64,000 nt of DNA, from NCBI GenBank assembly GCA_025928545.1, contig JAICJH010000007.1, positions 62,001 through 126,000 of the forward strand, written 5' to 3'. Positions 33,669 to 43,171 of this stretch are shown here, piece after piece. Under the pieces are notes generated by a model. It worked only from the letters and a program-made list of their open reading frames with translations. It was not told where the DNA came from and did no database searches. Made by a program: the position numbers and the translations under genes. The number at the start of each line of letters is the position of its first letter. Positions within the stretch are counted from its first letter, which is position 1. Source of the stretch: Bryobacteraceae bacterium (GTDB taxonomy: Bacteria > Acidobacteriota > Terriglobia > Bryobacterales > Bryobacteraceae).

Positions 33669-34898
33669 TTATCTGCAGGTGGGTTTGACACCACGCGGAA
33701 TCCAATCGAAGAGTGGAAGCGAGTGACCGTCGTTCAAAATCACACCACTCCTATGCGCGAGAACTCCATCCGCCTCTCCTGCCGCGCGAACCCTGATCGC
33801 AACGATCCCAAACGTGCGTGCCGGCGTGACCTCACCCGCGTCTGAGATTCCGTTACCGTTACGGTCCTGCCATACACTGATGCCCTCCAGTTCCTCTCCG
33901 GTGAGTGAGCCGTCGCCATTGTTATCGAGCGCAGCAAGAGGTTCGAAGCCATTCTTCCAGAACATCCACCAGGTCACCGACCCGAACATCTGACGGCCAG
34001 AGACGATGTGTCCTTCGTGGGCGGGATCCCAAACCAGCATGGCTGTGTCGCTGCGAAGCCAGGGCCATAAACGGCCTTCGGTGAATCCGTCTAAGTCGAA
34101 AGTGACCGTAGAGGAAGAGAGGAGTTCGCTGAGGTGAGCATTTGGCCGGGTCGAAAAAATCAGAGGCGTTATGGCACGAGGCAGCCGATTGGTGCGATTG
34201 ATATCGGCCTGCACGGCCGCGATTTGTGTTTTTGCTTCCGCAATAAAAGTCTTGTCTGACTTAGAGGGTGCTTTTGACTTTCGTTCCGCGATCTCCCTTT
34301 GCAGGTTTGCGATCAGGGCTTGCCCGGATTGTACAAACAGAACAGGCCCGGGCCCTATGTGATCCTTTGCCATTTCCGAGAGCCGGTACGCCTCCCGATA
34401 TTCTCGAATCGCCAGAAGCCGCCACGTCGTTGGGTCGCTCCCCGTCAGATTGCGTGGCGGCTGCCCGAGTTGCGCGGCGAAACGCTGCGCTTGCTCAGCC
34501 ATCCAGCCAAGGCTGAAGTGATACAGCGCTTCTTTCGAATCGAGCGCGATAGCCTGACGATAGTGCTCGACACTCGAGAAGAAAAGCTCCTGGGTCTTCG
34601 TCGATAGTACTGTTGCAGAAGGAGGCGCTTGGGTCTTTTCCTGAACCCAGGACCACGTGGCAACGACCGGGAGTTGTTGCTCATCTGAACGCCCGAAGAC
34701 TTCCAAAGAGTCGGCCTCCCCGCTAAACGCCAGGCTTTCCAACCGACCGAGAAGATAATGAGCGTCAGCCTGATTTGCGTACTCCGCGAAGTTGGCTGTA
34801 ACATTCTCAACAAGGCGATCGAGTGGCACTTTCTCTCCGCGCATAAATTTGGCGCAAGCGAAAGACGAAAACAATAACAGCAGGAAGCCGACTTTCAT
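33669..34898 (-). CDS. Exported TPR-like protein with two EF-hand-type calcium loops
   Basis: 409 aa. Signal peptide at residues 1-16 (KVGFLLLLFSSFACA). Residues ~25-230 are helical and TPR-like ('ANQADAHYLLGRLESLAF', 'VEHYRQAIALDSKEALYHFSLGW'). The C-terminal part has two calcium-loop motifs, DNNGDGSLTGEEL and DRNGNGISDAGEV (~315-345), as in EF-hand/dockerin-like proteins, after a Trp-rich segment 'SVTWWMFWKNGFEPLAALD'. It begins at an ATGA overlap with a 40-codon ORF. Function unknown; a calcium-stabilised secreted protein is likely. Confidence 0.75.
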   Translation of the reverse strand: MKVGFLLLLFSSFACAKFMRGEKVPLDRLVENVTANFAEYANQADAHYLLGRLESLAFSGEADSLEVFGRSDEQQLPVVATWSWVQEKTQAPPSATVLSTKTQELFFSSVEHYRQAIALDSKEALYHFSLGWMAEQAQRFAAQLGQPPRNLTGSDPTTWRLLAIREYREAYRLSEMAKDHIGPGPVLFVQSGQALIANLQREIAERKSKAPSKSDKTFIAEAKTQIAAVQADINRTNRLPRAITPLIFSTRPNAHLSELLSSSTVTFDLDGFTEGRLWPWLRSDTAMLVWDPAHEGHIVSGRQMFGSVTWWMFWKNGFEPLAALDNNGDGSLTGEELEGISVWQDRNGNGISDAGEVTPARTFGIVAIRVRAAGEADGVLAHRSGVILNDGHSLPLFDWIPRGVKPTCR

Positions 34899-35017
34899 GA
34901 ATTGTCCTGTTTAATCAACGCGACGTCGAAGCGCAACTGCTTGTTCTGAGCCAGGGATGGCATGCAGATCGGGAAGCTACATACCCAGATTATTTGTTTC
35001 CGATTTCGTTTGGCCAT
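34895..35017 (-). CDS. 40-aa signal-peptide ORF coupled to the TPR/EF-hand gene
   Basis: ATG at 35017 with an ideal ribosome binding site GGAGG (35027-35023), five bases upstream. The basic n-region KRNRK, hydrophobic stretch and likely cleavage after 'MPSLAQ' make a signal peptide. The tail 'LRFDVALIKQ' matches the N-terminus of TIGR03435 proteins ('F-V-A-S-I-K-P'). The stop overlaps the next gene's ATG (ATGA). It may be a truncated TIGR03435 remnant kept as a leader for translation, or a true small secreted peptide. Confidence 0.6.
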   Translation of the reverse strand: MAKRNRKQIIWVCSFPICMPSLAQNKQLRFDVALIKQDNS

Positions 35018-35142
35018 CTATACCTCCACGATTCAAAGTCGGTTTCCCATGTTCGTCAGAGTAGCCTCAAGCCAACCTTGAAGACTACCGGGCGCACTTC
35101 GAGTCCCGCCTTTCGTCCCAATGTCCCTGTTCCGATAATCCG

Positions 35143-36273
35143 TCAATAGAGTATCCCGTTCTTCTCACCGCCAACGATCCTGCCCGACGATTTCGATGTG
35201 AGGGCCACACCCAGCGAGTGTTTCTTCGGCTTCTGTGCGCTATCGGGAGTAAATCCCACAACGTACTGCGACAGTGTTACATCCCGCGCGATCTTGAGAA
35301 TAGCTGCCAACGCCTCCCGATCGAGCTGATGTGGAACGAAGACTTCACCTCCGGTTCGTGCGCCCACGGCCGCGAACCAGGGAAGATTCTGGTACCCTGT
35401 GTTGCCCACAACCCCGGCCTTGTTCTTCAGCGCCTCCGGCATGTCAACCGTCGTAAATACTCCTCCCGGTCCGGGTCGGTCCCAAACCACGTGCATTTTG
35501 TCCTGATTCATAATGACCGGATTAATCGGGACGTTTGCCGCGAAGGCAGGCCCAACGATAGTGTTGTAATCTCCCCTTAGATCGTTTTCCCCGGTCCCGC
35601 TCATCCCCGTGGTGAAAACAAGCAGGAGGCGGCGGGCTGGGACGGGAGACGCGGTGGCATCTTTCAGTGTGGTGACAATCGACTCCGCCAGCCAACCCAT
35701 GAAAGGAGCCTCAAACATCGGTTTCCGGACCGAACTGCCAGGCAACAACGTGAGTTCGCCTTTACCCTGTGGAATGGGATCCAGCAGCGCCTGAAACGCA
35801 TGGCCAATTTCGCGCGGGTCACTGGTGGCACCGCAGAGCCGCTCCAGTTGGCGGCCCGAATAGTGATAGACAGACATCCGGATAGCGCTGCCGTTCTGCT
35901 GTAACAACCCGCCGGTGAGGCGCTCATCCCAGCCGTCGATAAATTCGTAATCGGCCTTCGGGTTCCAGTGGGATATGTTGGCCATGGCTTTGGGCGGAAA
36001 AGTGGTTGTATCAAACAGCAGGATGAGTTCGAGCGGAAGCGGATGCGGAGTGTTGGGGCCTTCGAAGGTGGTGAAGGGTCGGGGATGTCCGTCTTCGCGG
36101 AGAATGACGTCCGAAGGCTGCAGGTCCGCCGCGAAGAATTTACCGCGCTGGACGTTGAACGGAACGAACACTAGTTTCGCCGTCGAATCAAATGTGGGAG
36201 GGTCCGGCTCCTGAGCCATAAGGGCAACGGCCATCAGAACCAACGCAAAAACGCGATAGAGGTTTTGAGACAT
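35143..36273 (-). CDS. VWA-like exported protein (TIGR03436 type) with degenerate MIDAS
   Basis: 376 aa from ATG 36273; a start 12 codons earlier is open. Signal peptide (RVFALVLMAVALMAQ) and the family strand 'KLVFVPFNVQRGKFFAADLQPSDVILREDG' precede the VWA fold. At the MIDAS position the sequence is LLFDTTTFP instead of DxSxS, so metal coordination is probably lost or altered. A second half contains 'ARRLLLVFTTGMSGTGEN' and ends in 'LSQYVVGFTPDSAQKPKKHSL', matching the other VWA gene. A structural or binding role is more likely than a metal-dependent one. Confidence 0.75.
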   Translation of the reverse strand: MSQNLYRVFALVLMAVALMAQEPDPPTFDSTAKLVFVPFNVQRGKFFAADLQPSDVILREDGHPRPFTTFEGPNTPHPLPLELILLFDTTTFPPKAMANISHWNPKADYEFIDGWDERLTGGLLQQNGSAIRMSVYHYSGRQLERLCGATSDPREIGHAFQALLDPIPQGKGELTLLPGSSVRKPMFEAPFMGWLAESIVTTLKDATASPVPARRLLLVFTTGMSGTGENDLRGDYNTIVGPAFAANVPINPVIMNQDKMHVVWDRPGPGGVFTTVDMPEALKNKAGVVGNTGYQNLPWFAAVGARTGGEVFVPHQLDREALAAILKIARDVTLSQYVVGFTPDSAQKPKKHSLGVALTSKSSGRIVGGEKNGILY

Positions 36274-36366
36274 GGTCGTTTGACGCCAAATGTGGTGAAA
36301 GGTTCCCACACTTTTGATAGATCCGCGACCGGGCCTGGATTACCGCAATTGCTGTTTTGACGTCGA

Positions 36367-37170
36367 TTACGGTCGCTCGCCCGGAGGCTGAATCGTTTGC
36401 ATCGTGTTGGTATCAAACCGCCGGAAATCCGTGTCGCGAATGTGACTCTCGAGCCAAAAACTCTTCAGGAGGAGGCGAAAACCAATCTTCGCATCGATAG
36501 CGGTCTCCATCCACAAACCGCCGGCAATCGCGGACTGGTCGATCGCCAGGGTTGAGCCCTTCTGATACAGGGACAGCAGCGCCCCCGTTCCCTTTAAATG
36601 CAAGCTATCGAGAAACCGCACTTCGAGGCGTGCCATTTGACGGTCGGATTCATCGATCCAGATTGTCCCCTCGAAAAGGCGGCTGGATTTCTTATCTGAA
36701 CCGTGCGGGGGTGTTCCCGATTTGTCGCTCAGGTCGAAAACGAGCGTCGAGCGGCCGCGGAAGAGTGCACGTCGCGGATTGCCGATTGTCATCAGCTCAA
36801 GAACGTCGCCTGCCCAGGCAAACTGGTCTTTTGCGCGAGCGCTCTTGACGCGCGACAGAGCCTCCTTCGTCGCACGCTTCAGTTCGCGTTCGTTCTCCCG
36901 AGCGCTTAGTGCCGCGCCATCCCTTTTGGTCAGGCGTTCGATTCGATAACCATTCGCAAAGAACACTTCAGACTCGTCGATGGATTCCCTCTTATCTACA
37001 GTCCGGCGCACCTCATGAAAGGTATAAGACTCGCGAAGAGCATACGCGGCTTTTTCATGATCGCGGATGTCGCGGAGCAAGGAATCAAAATCGGGGAACT
37101 CCTCTGCAGGGCAGAAGGAGGTTGGACAGAAGAGGAAGATAATTGCGCTGCTCGCCCATCTCGATGTCAT
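36367..37170 (-). CDS. Exported hypothetical protein (outer-membrane lipoprotein-sorting-like fold)
   Basis: 267 aa. N-terminal hydrophobic signal (SSAIIFLFCPTSFCPAEE). The body has a helix with Glu/Arg/Lys repeats followed by beta strands ('GDVLELMTIGNPRRALFRGRSTLVFDL', 'LFEGTIWIDESDRQMARLEVRFLDSLHLKG') in the style of LolA/LolB-like or 'outer membrane lipoprotein-sorting' proteins common in acidobacteria. No catalytic motif. The second 23-base dispersed repeat overlaps its stop. Function unknown. Confidence 0.65.
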   Translation of the reverse strand: MTSRWASSAIIFLFCPTSFCPAEEFPDFDSLLRDIRDHEKAAYALRESYTFHEVRRTVDKRESIDESEVFFANGYRIERLTKRDGAALSARENERELKRATKEALSRVKSARAKDQFAWAGDVLELMTIGNPRRALFRGRSTLVFDLSDKSGTPPHGSDKKSSRLFEGTIWIDESDRQMARLEVRFLDSLHLKGTGALLSLYQKGSTLAIDQSAIAGGLWMETAIDAKIGFRLLLKSFWLESHIRDTDFRRFDTNTMQTIQPPGERP

Positions 37171-37693
37171 TATGCGGTTCTAATGATGACATAATTCGAT
37201 GGTTCGAAAATGTTCGGCGATGCAGGCGATTCGAATGGCTAGTTGCCGGTCGGGATCTTGTCGGCCTTGTCGATGATGATGAACTTTGCGGGCGCGGTTC
37301 GGGTTTCGAGTCTGAGGCCGAGGTCCTGAATGGCGCTCGCGATGGAACCTGCCGCGAGGTCCTCCATTGAGGCATTTGCCGATATGTCGCGCGAGGAAAC
37401 GGCTTTGCCCAGTTCGGTGTTGGGTCCGCCGTTGGGATTGACTGTGCGGGTGGGGGCTCGGCGATTGGTAATGACATTTTGCTTCCTTTCTGTTGGGTGG
37501 ATCAGAATAATGACCTTCCCTGGATACAGAAGTAGCATGCGGGCCATTCGGGTTTAGTGGGCTAAATTTGTAAAATATCAGGGCAAATAGAGTTCGCACT
37601 TTCTTGAACTGAAAAAGAGGATGCCCGGAATTTAGTTGAAACTGGCGACTCTCGCCGGAGCCGTCGGCACGTTTTCCGCCGCGAACCGCGAGA
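37171..37693. other. 523-base gap holding the chimeric pseudogene
   Basis: Outside the chimeric fragment (37227-37618) it contains only short AT-rich flanks and ~75 bases before the GGDEF/EAL stop where nothing was recognised. Confidence 0.7.
37227..37618 (-). pseudogene. Chimeric pseudogene: TIGR03435 3' end joined to SRNAVTHG 5' end
   Basis: 37227-37388 is a near-identical copy of 44612-44773, the last ~48 codons of a TIGR03435 gene. At 37388/37389 the sequence switches to a near copy of 33325-33571, the promoter and first codons of the SRNAVTHG gene. Read on the minus strand, the SRNAVTHG promoter and start now run into the TIGR03435 tail out of a normal context. No full-length product can be made. 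The junction is sharp (GATATGTC|GCGCGAGG). Confidence 0.85.
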
Positions 37694-40600
37694 TCAGACC
37701 AGGACAGCCGTCTCCTCATTGGTATGAATCGGGGTGATCTTTCCGGCGCGAAGCGCGGCTGTAGCACCCGGCACACTTAAAGGCCGGGCGAAATAGTATC
37801 CCTGAACTATTCGGCACCCCCACGATCTCACCAGCGCGAGCTGCTTTTCGGTTTCCACACCCTCGACAACAACCTTCATACCTAGTTCATGCGCGAGGCC
37901 GATAGCCGCCCGCACAATCGAATCGTTCTCCGATCTCATGCCTATGTCCCCGATAAAGGTCTGGGCGATTTTGATGCGATCCGCCGGGTACCGCCGAAGA
38001 TAGTCCAGTGAGGAGTAGCCACTGCCAAAATCGTCGATCGCGAGCCGCAGACCCATCTTGCGCAGGCCGAGCAGCACGTCATTGTTCTCTTCTGAAACCT
38101 CCATCAGGACGCTTTCGGTCAGCTCCAGTTCGAGACGCTTCGGGGGCAAGCTGTACTCGGCCAGAATCGCCGCGATATCGTCCTTCAATTCCAGCGGCTT
38201 CCTGAATTGCACCCCCGACATGTTGACTCCAACGAGCGGGGGCGCAAGGCCGGCGTCGAGCCATTGTCGGGTCTGCCGGCATGCCTCTCGCATGACCCAG
38301 CGTCCCAGCGTGACGATCAATCCGCTCTTCTCCGCTTCGCCGATGAACTGACCTGGTCCTAAAGCCCCCCGCTCCGGGTGCTGCCATCGCACTAAAGCCT
38401 CAAGCCCCACGATGAAACCGGTGTCGCTGTCAATCTGGGGCTGGTACATGAGAAAGAATTGATTTGATTCGATAGCTCGGTGAAGCTCGCTGTTGAGAAC
38501 CACACACGCATGGACTTCGGCCTCCATCAAGGCAGTAAACAGGCGATGGCTGCCGCGCGCCTCCGACTTCGCCCGGTACAACGCGATATCCGCGTGAGAA
38601 AACAGTTCTTGCAGGCTGGGCGAATCGATTCCATAGACCGCGATTCCGACGCTGGCGCTGGAGTGGATTTCATTGCCTTCGATGACGAACGGTTCTCCGA
38701 TGGCGCTCGCAATCTTGTCCGCAACGCCAGCCGCTTCTATCGGGTCTCCAATACCCGATACCAAAACTGCAAACTCATCCCCGCCAAAACGGGCGATCAG
38801 GTCGGTGTCACGGACGCTCGCTTTTAACCTGGCAGATACTGCGACCAGCAAAAGATCGCCGACACGATGGCCGAGAGTATCGTTTACGTCCTTGAAGCGA
38901 TCGAGATCAAGGTAAAGAACGGCGAAACCCTGCAAGTCCTTACGCTCGATCCGAAGGATTGCCGCCTCGAGCGCCTCGGCAAACACATTACGATTCGCCA
39001 GTCCGGTCAGACTATCCCGGCGGGCCATATTGAGGATCTTCTCTTCTGCCCGTTTGCGCTCGCCTATATCGCGCAGAATGCCGAGTGCGTATATTTCCGA
39101 ACCTACGGTCATCATATTGACCGCAAGCTCTATGGGTATCTCATGGCCGTCTTTCCCGATTGCCACCAGTTCCTGTGTTTTCCCCACAATAGGACCCCGG
39201 CCAGTGGCGGCGAACTCCCTCATGCCTTGCGCGGCTTTCTCCCGGAAACGCTGCGGCGCCAACCAATCGTGAATCGGCTTTCCCATTGCCTCGTCTGCCG
39301 AGTACCCAAGCGTTCGTTCAGCTGCCCGATTCCAATAGCACACGCGGCCTTCGGAATCCATCATGATAATGGCGTCCAGCGCGGTCTCACTCACCGTACG
39401 AAAACGTTCTTCGCTCTCGCCGAGTAAACGCTGCGTGCCCTCTCGCGAGATGACGATGCCGATTATTTCCGCGAACGTAGCCAGTACGTCGAGCTCTGTC
39501 GATGTCCACTCGCGATCGGACTTGCACTCGTCGATGCCGATCACGCCCCAAAACCGGTCACCTGCGAATACCGGCATTTGCAGCGTGGATCTGTTCCCGA
39601 GCCTCTCCATTATCCGGCGGATCGCGGCTACGGCGGTTCGGACCTGGGTGATAACCGGTTTGCGCTCGCTCAGCGGCGCGAGCCACGCGCCAATCGCCTC
39701 CGGGTCATTCGGATTTCCGTTCTCCAGCGCCGACTGGTCTATCGGCAATACAATCCCCGGAACCTGCCAGCGGTAGCGCAACAAGGGCGGATCCCTCACA
39801 TCGGGCGAGTTCTCCAGTACCAGGACGCGATCCACATTGAGTGCTTCCCCAACGCTCCTGAGAGCCTCCGACATTCCGGTTTCAATCGACTCGTGGGCGA
39901 TCAGTTCCGCGGCCCCGATCGTTACCGCATGCAGGATCCGATCCCGATAAGCCAGTGCATCCGCCGCGACCTTACGTTGGGTGACGTCATGGAAACAACC
40001 CACCATATATGTCCGTTCGCCGACGGTCATCGCTGAACCGGAGAGATCGGCGAAGAATAATGAGCCATTCTTTCGATTTATCGGAAGGTCGGAAATCCCC
40101 CCGATTTCACCTTTAAGGTTTCGTTCGAAGGCCGCACGTATCTGAGCCATCTGTTCAGGCGGATGGATATCCGCAAGACCCATTTTGGCGATCTCATCCG
40201 AACTATAGCCGAGCAAGTCTGAAAATGCCTTGTTTGCAAATGAAAACTTCATGGATTCCACATCCACCATGACGATGGCATCGACTGTGGTATTCAGGAC
40301 TGTCTTAAGCCGGATTTCAGATTCCTGAAGTATGCTCTCCCGCAGTTTACGCTCAGTGATATCCCGGACGAAGGTCAGGAACTGCCCGTTGCCCTGCCAA
40401 AAGGAAGTGCTGACTTCGGCATCGAAGAAACTGTTATCTTTCCGCCGCAGCCGCGTCTCGAAGCGATCAAAGCCGGCTTTTCTGATCAGCGCCATATGGC
40501 CGTTCGCGGCGGTTTGGGTTTCGAGGGCCTCGATATCGTGAATCCGCAGCGGTAAGAGTTCCTCGCGTGAATAGCCACTCATGCGGCAAAAGGTCTCGTT

Positions 40601-41122
40601 CGCATCAAGAAATTGTCCTGTCGAATCGAGAATCCAGAACCCGTCTGATGTCGTCGCCAGCATCGTCGCATGCTGGCCGGCCTGAAGGCGTATCTTCTTC
40701 TCGGCGCTTTTTCGCTCAGTAATATCGCGGACGCTGGCAAAAATCTGCGTCTTTTCGCCCTCAGCGAAACGTGTCAGCAGTACTTCAGCATCGAAGACCG
40801 TGCCGTCGAGCCGTTTGAGCGTCCATTCAAACAGATTGGAGCCTTCGCGGAGGGTCGTGCCGATCATTTCAAGCGCTTTATCTTCAGATAAACGTCCATC
40901 CGATTGCCGTTCGGGAGAATATTCCCACGGCTGCCTTGAAAGGAGGTCCTCTTCGGCCTGCGCCCCGTAGAGTATGCAAGCACTGCGGTTTGCCGAAAGA
41001 AATTTCCCTGAGGATGGCTCCAGAACAAATAGGGCGTCACGGCTGGCCTCGAAGAGCTCGAGATATTTTGTTTCGTTGTCGCTCGTGGCCGTCTTAACTT
41101 TGCGCAATTCAGTCACGTTCAT
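37694..41122 (-). CDS. Multi-PAS/GAF GGDEF-EAL cyclic-di-GMP protein
   Basis: 1142 aa, no membrane segment. Several PAS domains lie at ~20-140, ~150-260, ~270-390 and ~570-690, with a GAF-like domain at ~400-560. The GGDEF domain follows with FGGDEF intact, so synthase activity is possible, and the EAL domain with LEALVRWQHPE, 'VNMSGVQF', 'ELTESVLME', 'DDFGSGYSSLDYL' and EGVET, all motifs needed for phosphodiesterase activity. A bifunctional or one-way enzyme is possible. PAS/GAF domains suggest redox or small-molecule sensing. Followed upstream by a GAF-GGDEF gene in the same direction. Confidence 0.93.
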   Translation of the reverse strand: MNVTELRKVKTATSDNETKYLELFEASRDALFVLEPSSGKFLSANRSACILYGAQAEEDLLSRQPWEYSPERQSDGRLSEDKALEMIGTTLREGSNLFEWTLKRLDGTVFDAEVLLTRFAEGEKTQIFASVRDITERKSAEKKIRLQAGQHATMLATTSDGFWILDSTGQFLDANETFCRMSGYSREELLPLRIHDIEALETQTAANGHMALIRKAGFDRFETRLRRKDNSFFDAEVSTSFWQGNGQFLTFVRDITERKLRESILQESEIRLKTVLNTTVDAIVMVDVESMKFSFANKAFSDLLGYSSDEIAKMGLADIHPPEQMAQIRAAFERNLKGEIGGISDLPINRKNGSLFFADLSGSAMTVGERTYMVGCFHDVTQRKVAADALAYRDRILHAVTIGAAELIAHESIETGMSEALRSVGEALNVDRVLVLENSPDVRDPPLLRYRWQVPGIVLPIDQSALENGNPNDPEAIGAWLAPLSERKPVITQVRTAVAAIRRIMERLGNRSTLQMPVFAGDRFWGVIGIDECKSDREWTSTELDVLATFAEIIGIVISREGTQRLLGESEERFRTVSETALDAIIMMDSEGRVCYWNRAAERTLGYSADEAMGKPIHDWLAPQRFREKAAQGMREFAATGRGPIVGKTQELVAIGKDGHEIPIELAVNMMTVGSEIYALGILRDIGERKRAEEKILNMARRDSLTGLANRNVFAEALEAAILRIERKDLQGFAVLYLDLDRFKDVNDTLGHRVGDLLLVAVSARLKASVRDTDLIARFGGDEFAVLVSGIGDPIEAAGVADKIASAIGEPFVIEGNEIHSSASVGIAVYGIDSPSLQELFSHADIALYRAKSEARGSHRLFTALMEAEVHACVVLNSELHRAIESNQFFLMYQPQIDSDTGFIVGLEALVRWQHPERGALGPGQFIGEAEKSGLIVTLGRWVMREACRQTRQWLDAGLAPPLVGVNMSGVQFRKPLELKDDIAAILAEYSLPPKRLELELTESVLMEVSEENNDVLLGLRKMGLRLAIDDFGSGYSSLDYLRRYPADRIKIAQTFIGDIGMRSENDSIVRAAIGLAHELGMKVVVEGVETEKQLALVRSWGCRIVQGYYFARPLSVPGATAALRAGKITPIHTNEETAVLV

Positions 41123-41531
41123 CGCCCGGCGTGCCGGATTTGGGTTCTCGACTCATTTCGCCCGACCCAATGCTGGAATTGACCTCGGGCCGCCCTTCGA
41201 TATGTGCATCGAATATACTCTGAATAACCCGCCCTACCTGCGGCCTGCGAAGGAGCATGCCAAACACAGCCGGCATCGGGAGAAGCGATTCTTTTCCGTC
41301 GGTATAGAGAAATCTCCAGGAATTGCAAATTGCACGCAGCGCTCCACGCGATGTCGATACGAACGCGGTTGTCAGAACGAGCGGCTATCAAGGAAATACG
41401 AAGGCGCGATGTGGAATGCGGGCACACTTGTGGACCTAACTGTGCGCGCTGGTCGACATGCGTCAGCGCGACAGGACAACTCGGGCAACAAAAGACCGTC
41501 ACGCGTGTCCTGAACTCATCGCCGGGTGCGG
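41123..41531. other. Intergenic region, nothing recognised
   Basis: 409 bases between two minus-strand cyclic-di-GMP genes. No RNA gene, terminator with a T-run, or small ORF with a good ribosome binding site was found. It presumably holds the promoter of the large GGDEF-EAL gene. Confidence 0.6.
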
Positions 41532-42782
41532 CTACTCGCCCGCCATGATGCAGCAATTCCTGCCCCTGGCCTTGGCCTCGTAGAGAGCTTTATCAGCTCT
41601 GCGAATCAGGTCTTCGCCCGATGACGCTCCGGGGATCGACATCGCGCCTCCAAAGCTGGCTGTCACGGCGTATTGCCGGCAACCCAGCTCGAAACATTGA
41701 TCGCTGATCGCTCTGCGCAGCCGCTCCATCTCAGCGAGCACCTGCCCGGCCCCGGACTCCCCGACGATGATCAGAAACTCTTCGCCTCCGTACCGTCCGA
41801 GGACATCGGACTGCCGGATGGCGCCATTCAGCCGTTTCACGAGCTCCCTGAGGACAAGATCACCGATGGGATGTCCGAAAGTGTCGTTGATGTTCTTAAA
41901 GTGATCCAGGTCCACCATAATCACGCCAAACGTCGCGGCTGAGCCCTGATGCGCCCGAGCGTGTTGCGCGAGGGCGTTCTCAATAGCTCCACGGTTCAGC
42001 GCCCCGGTCAGCCCATCCCGCGCAGCCATTACTTCGAGCTTATGGCTCTCTTCCACAAGAGTGTGATTGGAGTCGATCATACGTTGGTAGGCCCGGCTCC
42101 TTTCGATTACGGTGCTCACCTGCTCGGCGATCTGCCGGAAAACGTATTGATGAACCGCCTGGTACGTATTGAGAGATCGACTCGTGAAAAACAGAAACCC
42201 CAGCGGACGGCCGTTTACGATGAGAGGGCAGGTAAGGCTGGAGCGCCCACCCTCTGCCAGGATGCGTCGCGTGGCGTCCGAACCCGGTTTCGCAGTCAGA
42301 TACGCCTCCAGATCGTTGATGATTCTGGGCTGCTCGGTCTTGATGATTTGTTCCAGGCTGCTGCCGGCAAGTGGCTGCGCGTAACCGGCCTGAATTTGCA
42401 TTGGCCCGAGTTCCGATCTCGCCCAGTAGGCCGTCAGGCGCGTGCCATCTTCGGAAACGAATGCGCAACCGATGCGATCGAACGGGATAACTCCGGTGAA
42501 GCTGTCGAAGATCCTGCCGAGAACGTCTTCCAGCCCAACTCCGCGCCCGACTGTTTGAATCAGATTGATCAGTGTTCGGAATTCCCGCTCCCGGTCTATA
42601 ACCGAACGGGACAGACGCACCAATTCAGCGCCAAGCTGGCCCAACGACTCCAGAGCTTCAGACATCATCGGCTCGCTGAAATCCCCTTTGAGAACAGGGG
42701 CGAAACCGGAATCGGGAATGGCTGGCGGGGTTTCCGGCTGCGCGCCGAGGGCTGTCGCGACCGGTGCAACAAACTGATCCAT
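41532..42782 (-). CDS. GAF-domain diguanylate cyclase (GGDEF)
   Basis: 416 aa, soluble. A short helical N-terminus is followed by a GAF domain (~65-230: 'LEDVLGRIFDSFTGVIPFDRIGCAFVSEDG', 'LTCPLIVNGRPLGFLFF'). A linking helix leads to the GGDEF domain at ~255-416 with 'ARDGLTGALNRGAIENAL', 'MVDLDHFKNINDTFGHPIGD' and active site YGGEEFLI. No inhibitory RxxD motif was located with confidence. It makes cyclic-di-GMP in response to a small molecule or light/redox cue sensed by GAF. Confidence 0.92.
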   Translation of the reverse strand: MDQFVAPVATALGAQPETPPAIPDSGFAPVLKGDFSEPMMSEALESLGQLGAELVRLSRSVIDREREFRTLINLIQTVGRGVGLEDVLGRIFDSFTGVIPFDRIGCAFVSEDGTRLTAYWARSELGPMQIQAGYAQPLAGSSLEQIIKTEQPRIINDLEAYLTAKPGSDATRRILAEGGRSSLTCPLIVNGRPLGFLFFTSRSLNTYQAVHQYVFRQIAEQVSTVIERSRAYQRMIDSNHTLVEESHKLEVMAARDGLTGALNRGAIENALAQHARAHQGSAATFGVIMVDLDHFKNINDTFGHPIGDLVLRELVKRLNGAIRQSDVLGRYGGEEFLIIVGESGAGQVLAEMERLRRAISDQCFELGCRQYAVTASFGGAMSIPGASSGEDLIRRADKALYEAKARGRNCCIMAGE

Positions 42783-43171
42783 GCGGTTCGTGATGGCACT
42801 TCAAAGACCAAAACCAAACGGCATGCTCAGGCGCTCGGCAGCAAAAGCCCAGCAGGTCACGAGACGAAGGTCAAGGTTAAGATCCTGTACTTCCTCAGGA
42901 CTGTGGTGGATTATGCACTGCCCAGTGCACCGGGATCACCGACAGGTTTAGCAGCCTGGCGAGCGAATTGCGGTGAGCCGGTATGTACTTCCATATTAAA
43001 CGCTATCTTCATCGTGACGTTCGTGAAGGCGACAGCATCGAAGGGTACTTCAGCCTGGCTGGTTTTCGTTGGCCTCGACAGAGGTGTCCCCGGATGACGA
43101 CAGTTGATCCAGAGGTGCGCACAGCCGTGGACGGCTAATTGGCTTGCAGCAGTCGGTTACTGTCAGCAATT
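42783..43171. other. Divergent intergenic region with a dyad
   Basis: 389 bases between the divergent GAF-GGDEF and membrane-GGDEF genes. It contains the perfect dyad at 42914-42929 (listed separately). No other gene or RNA was recognised. Confidence 0.6.
42914..42929. promoter_or_regulatory. Perfect 16-base dyad, candidate operator
   Basis: TGCACTG, two-base centre CC, CAGTGCA. It lies between two divergent diguanylate cyclase genes, about 130 bases from one start codon and 240 from the other. The symmetry and length fit a dimeric regulator binding site; the regulator is unknown. Confidence 0.5.

Noticed and set aside
41123..41531. Possible small RNA or gene between the two GGDEF genes
   Set aside because: No promoter-terminator pair, no structured palindrome and no frame with coding-like composition could be supported.
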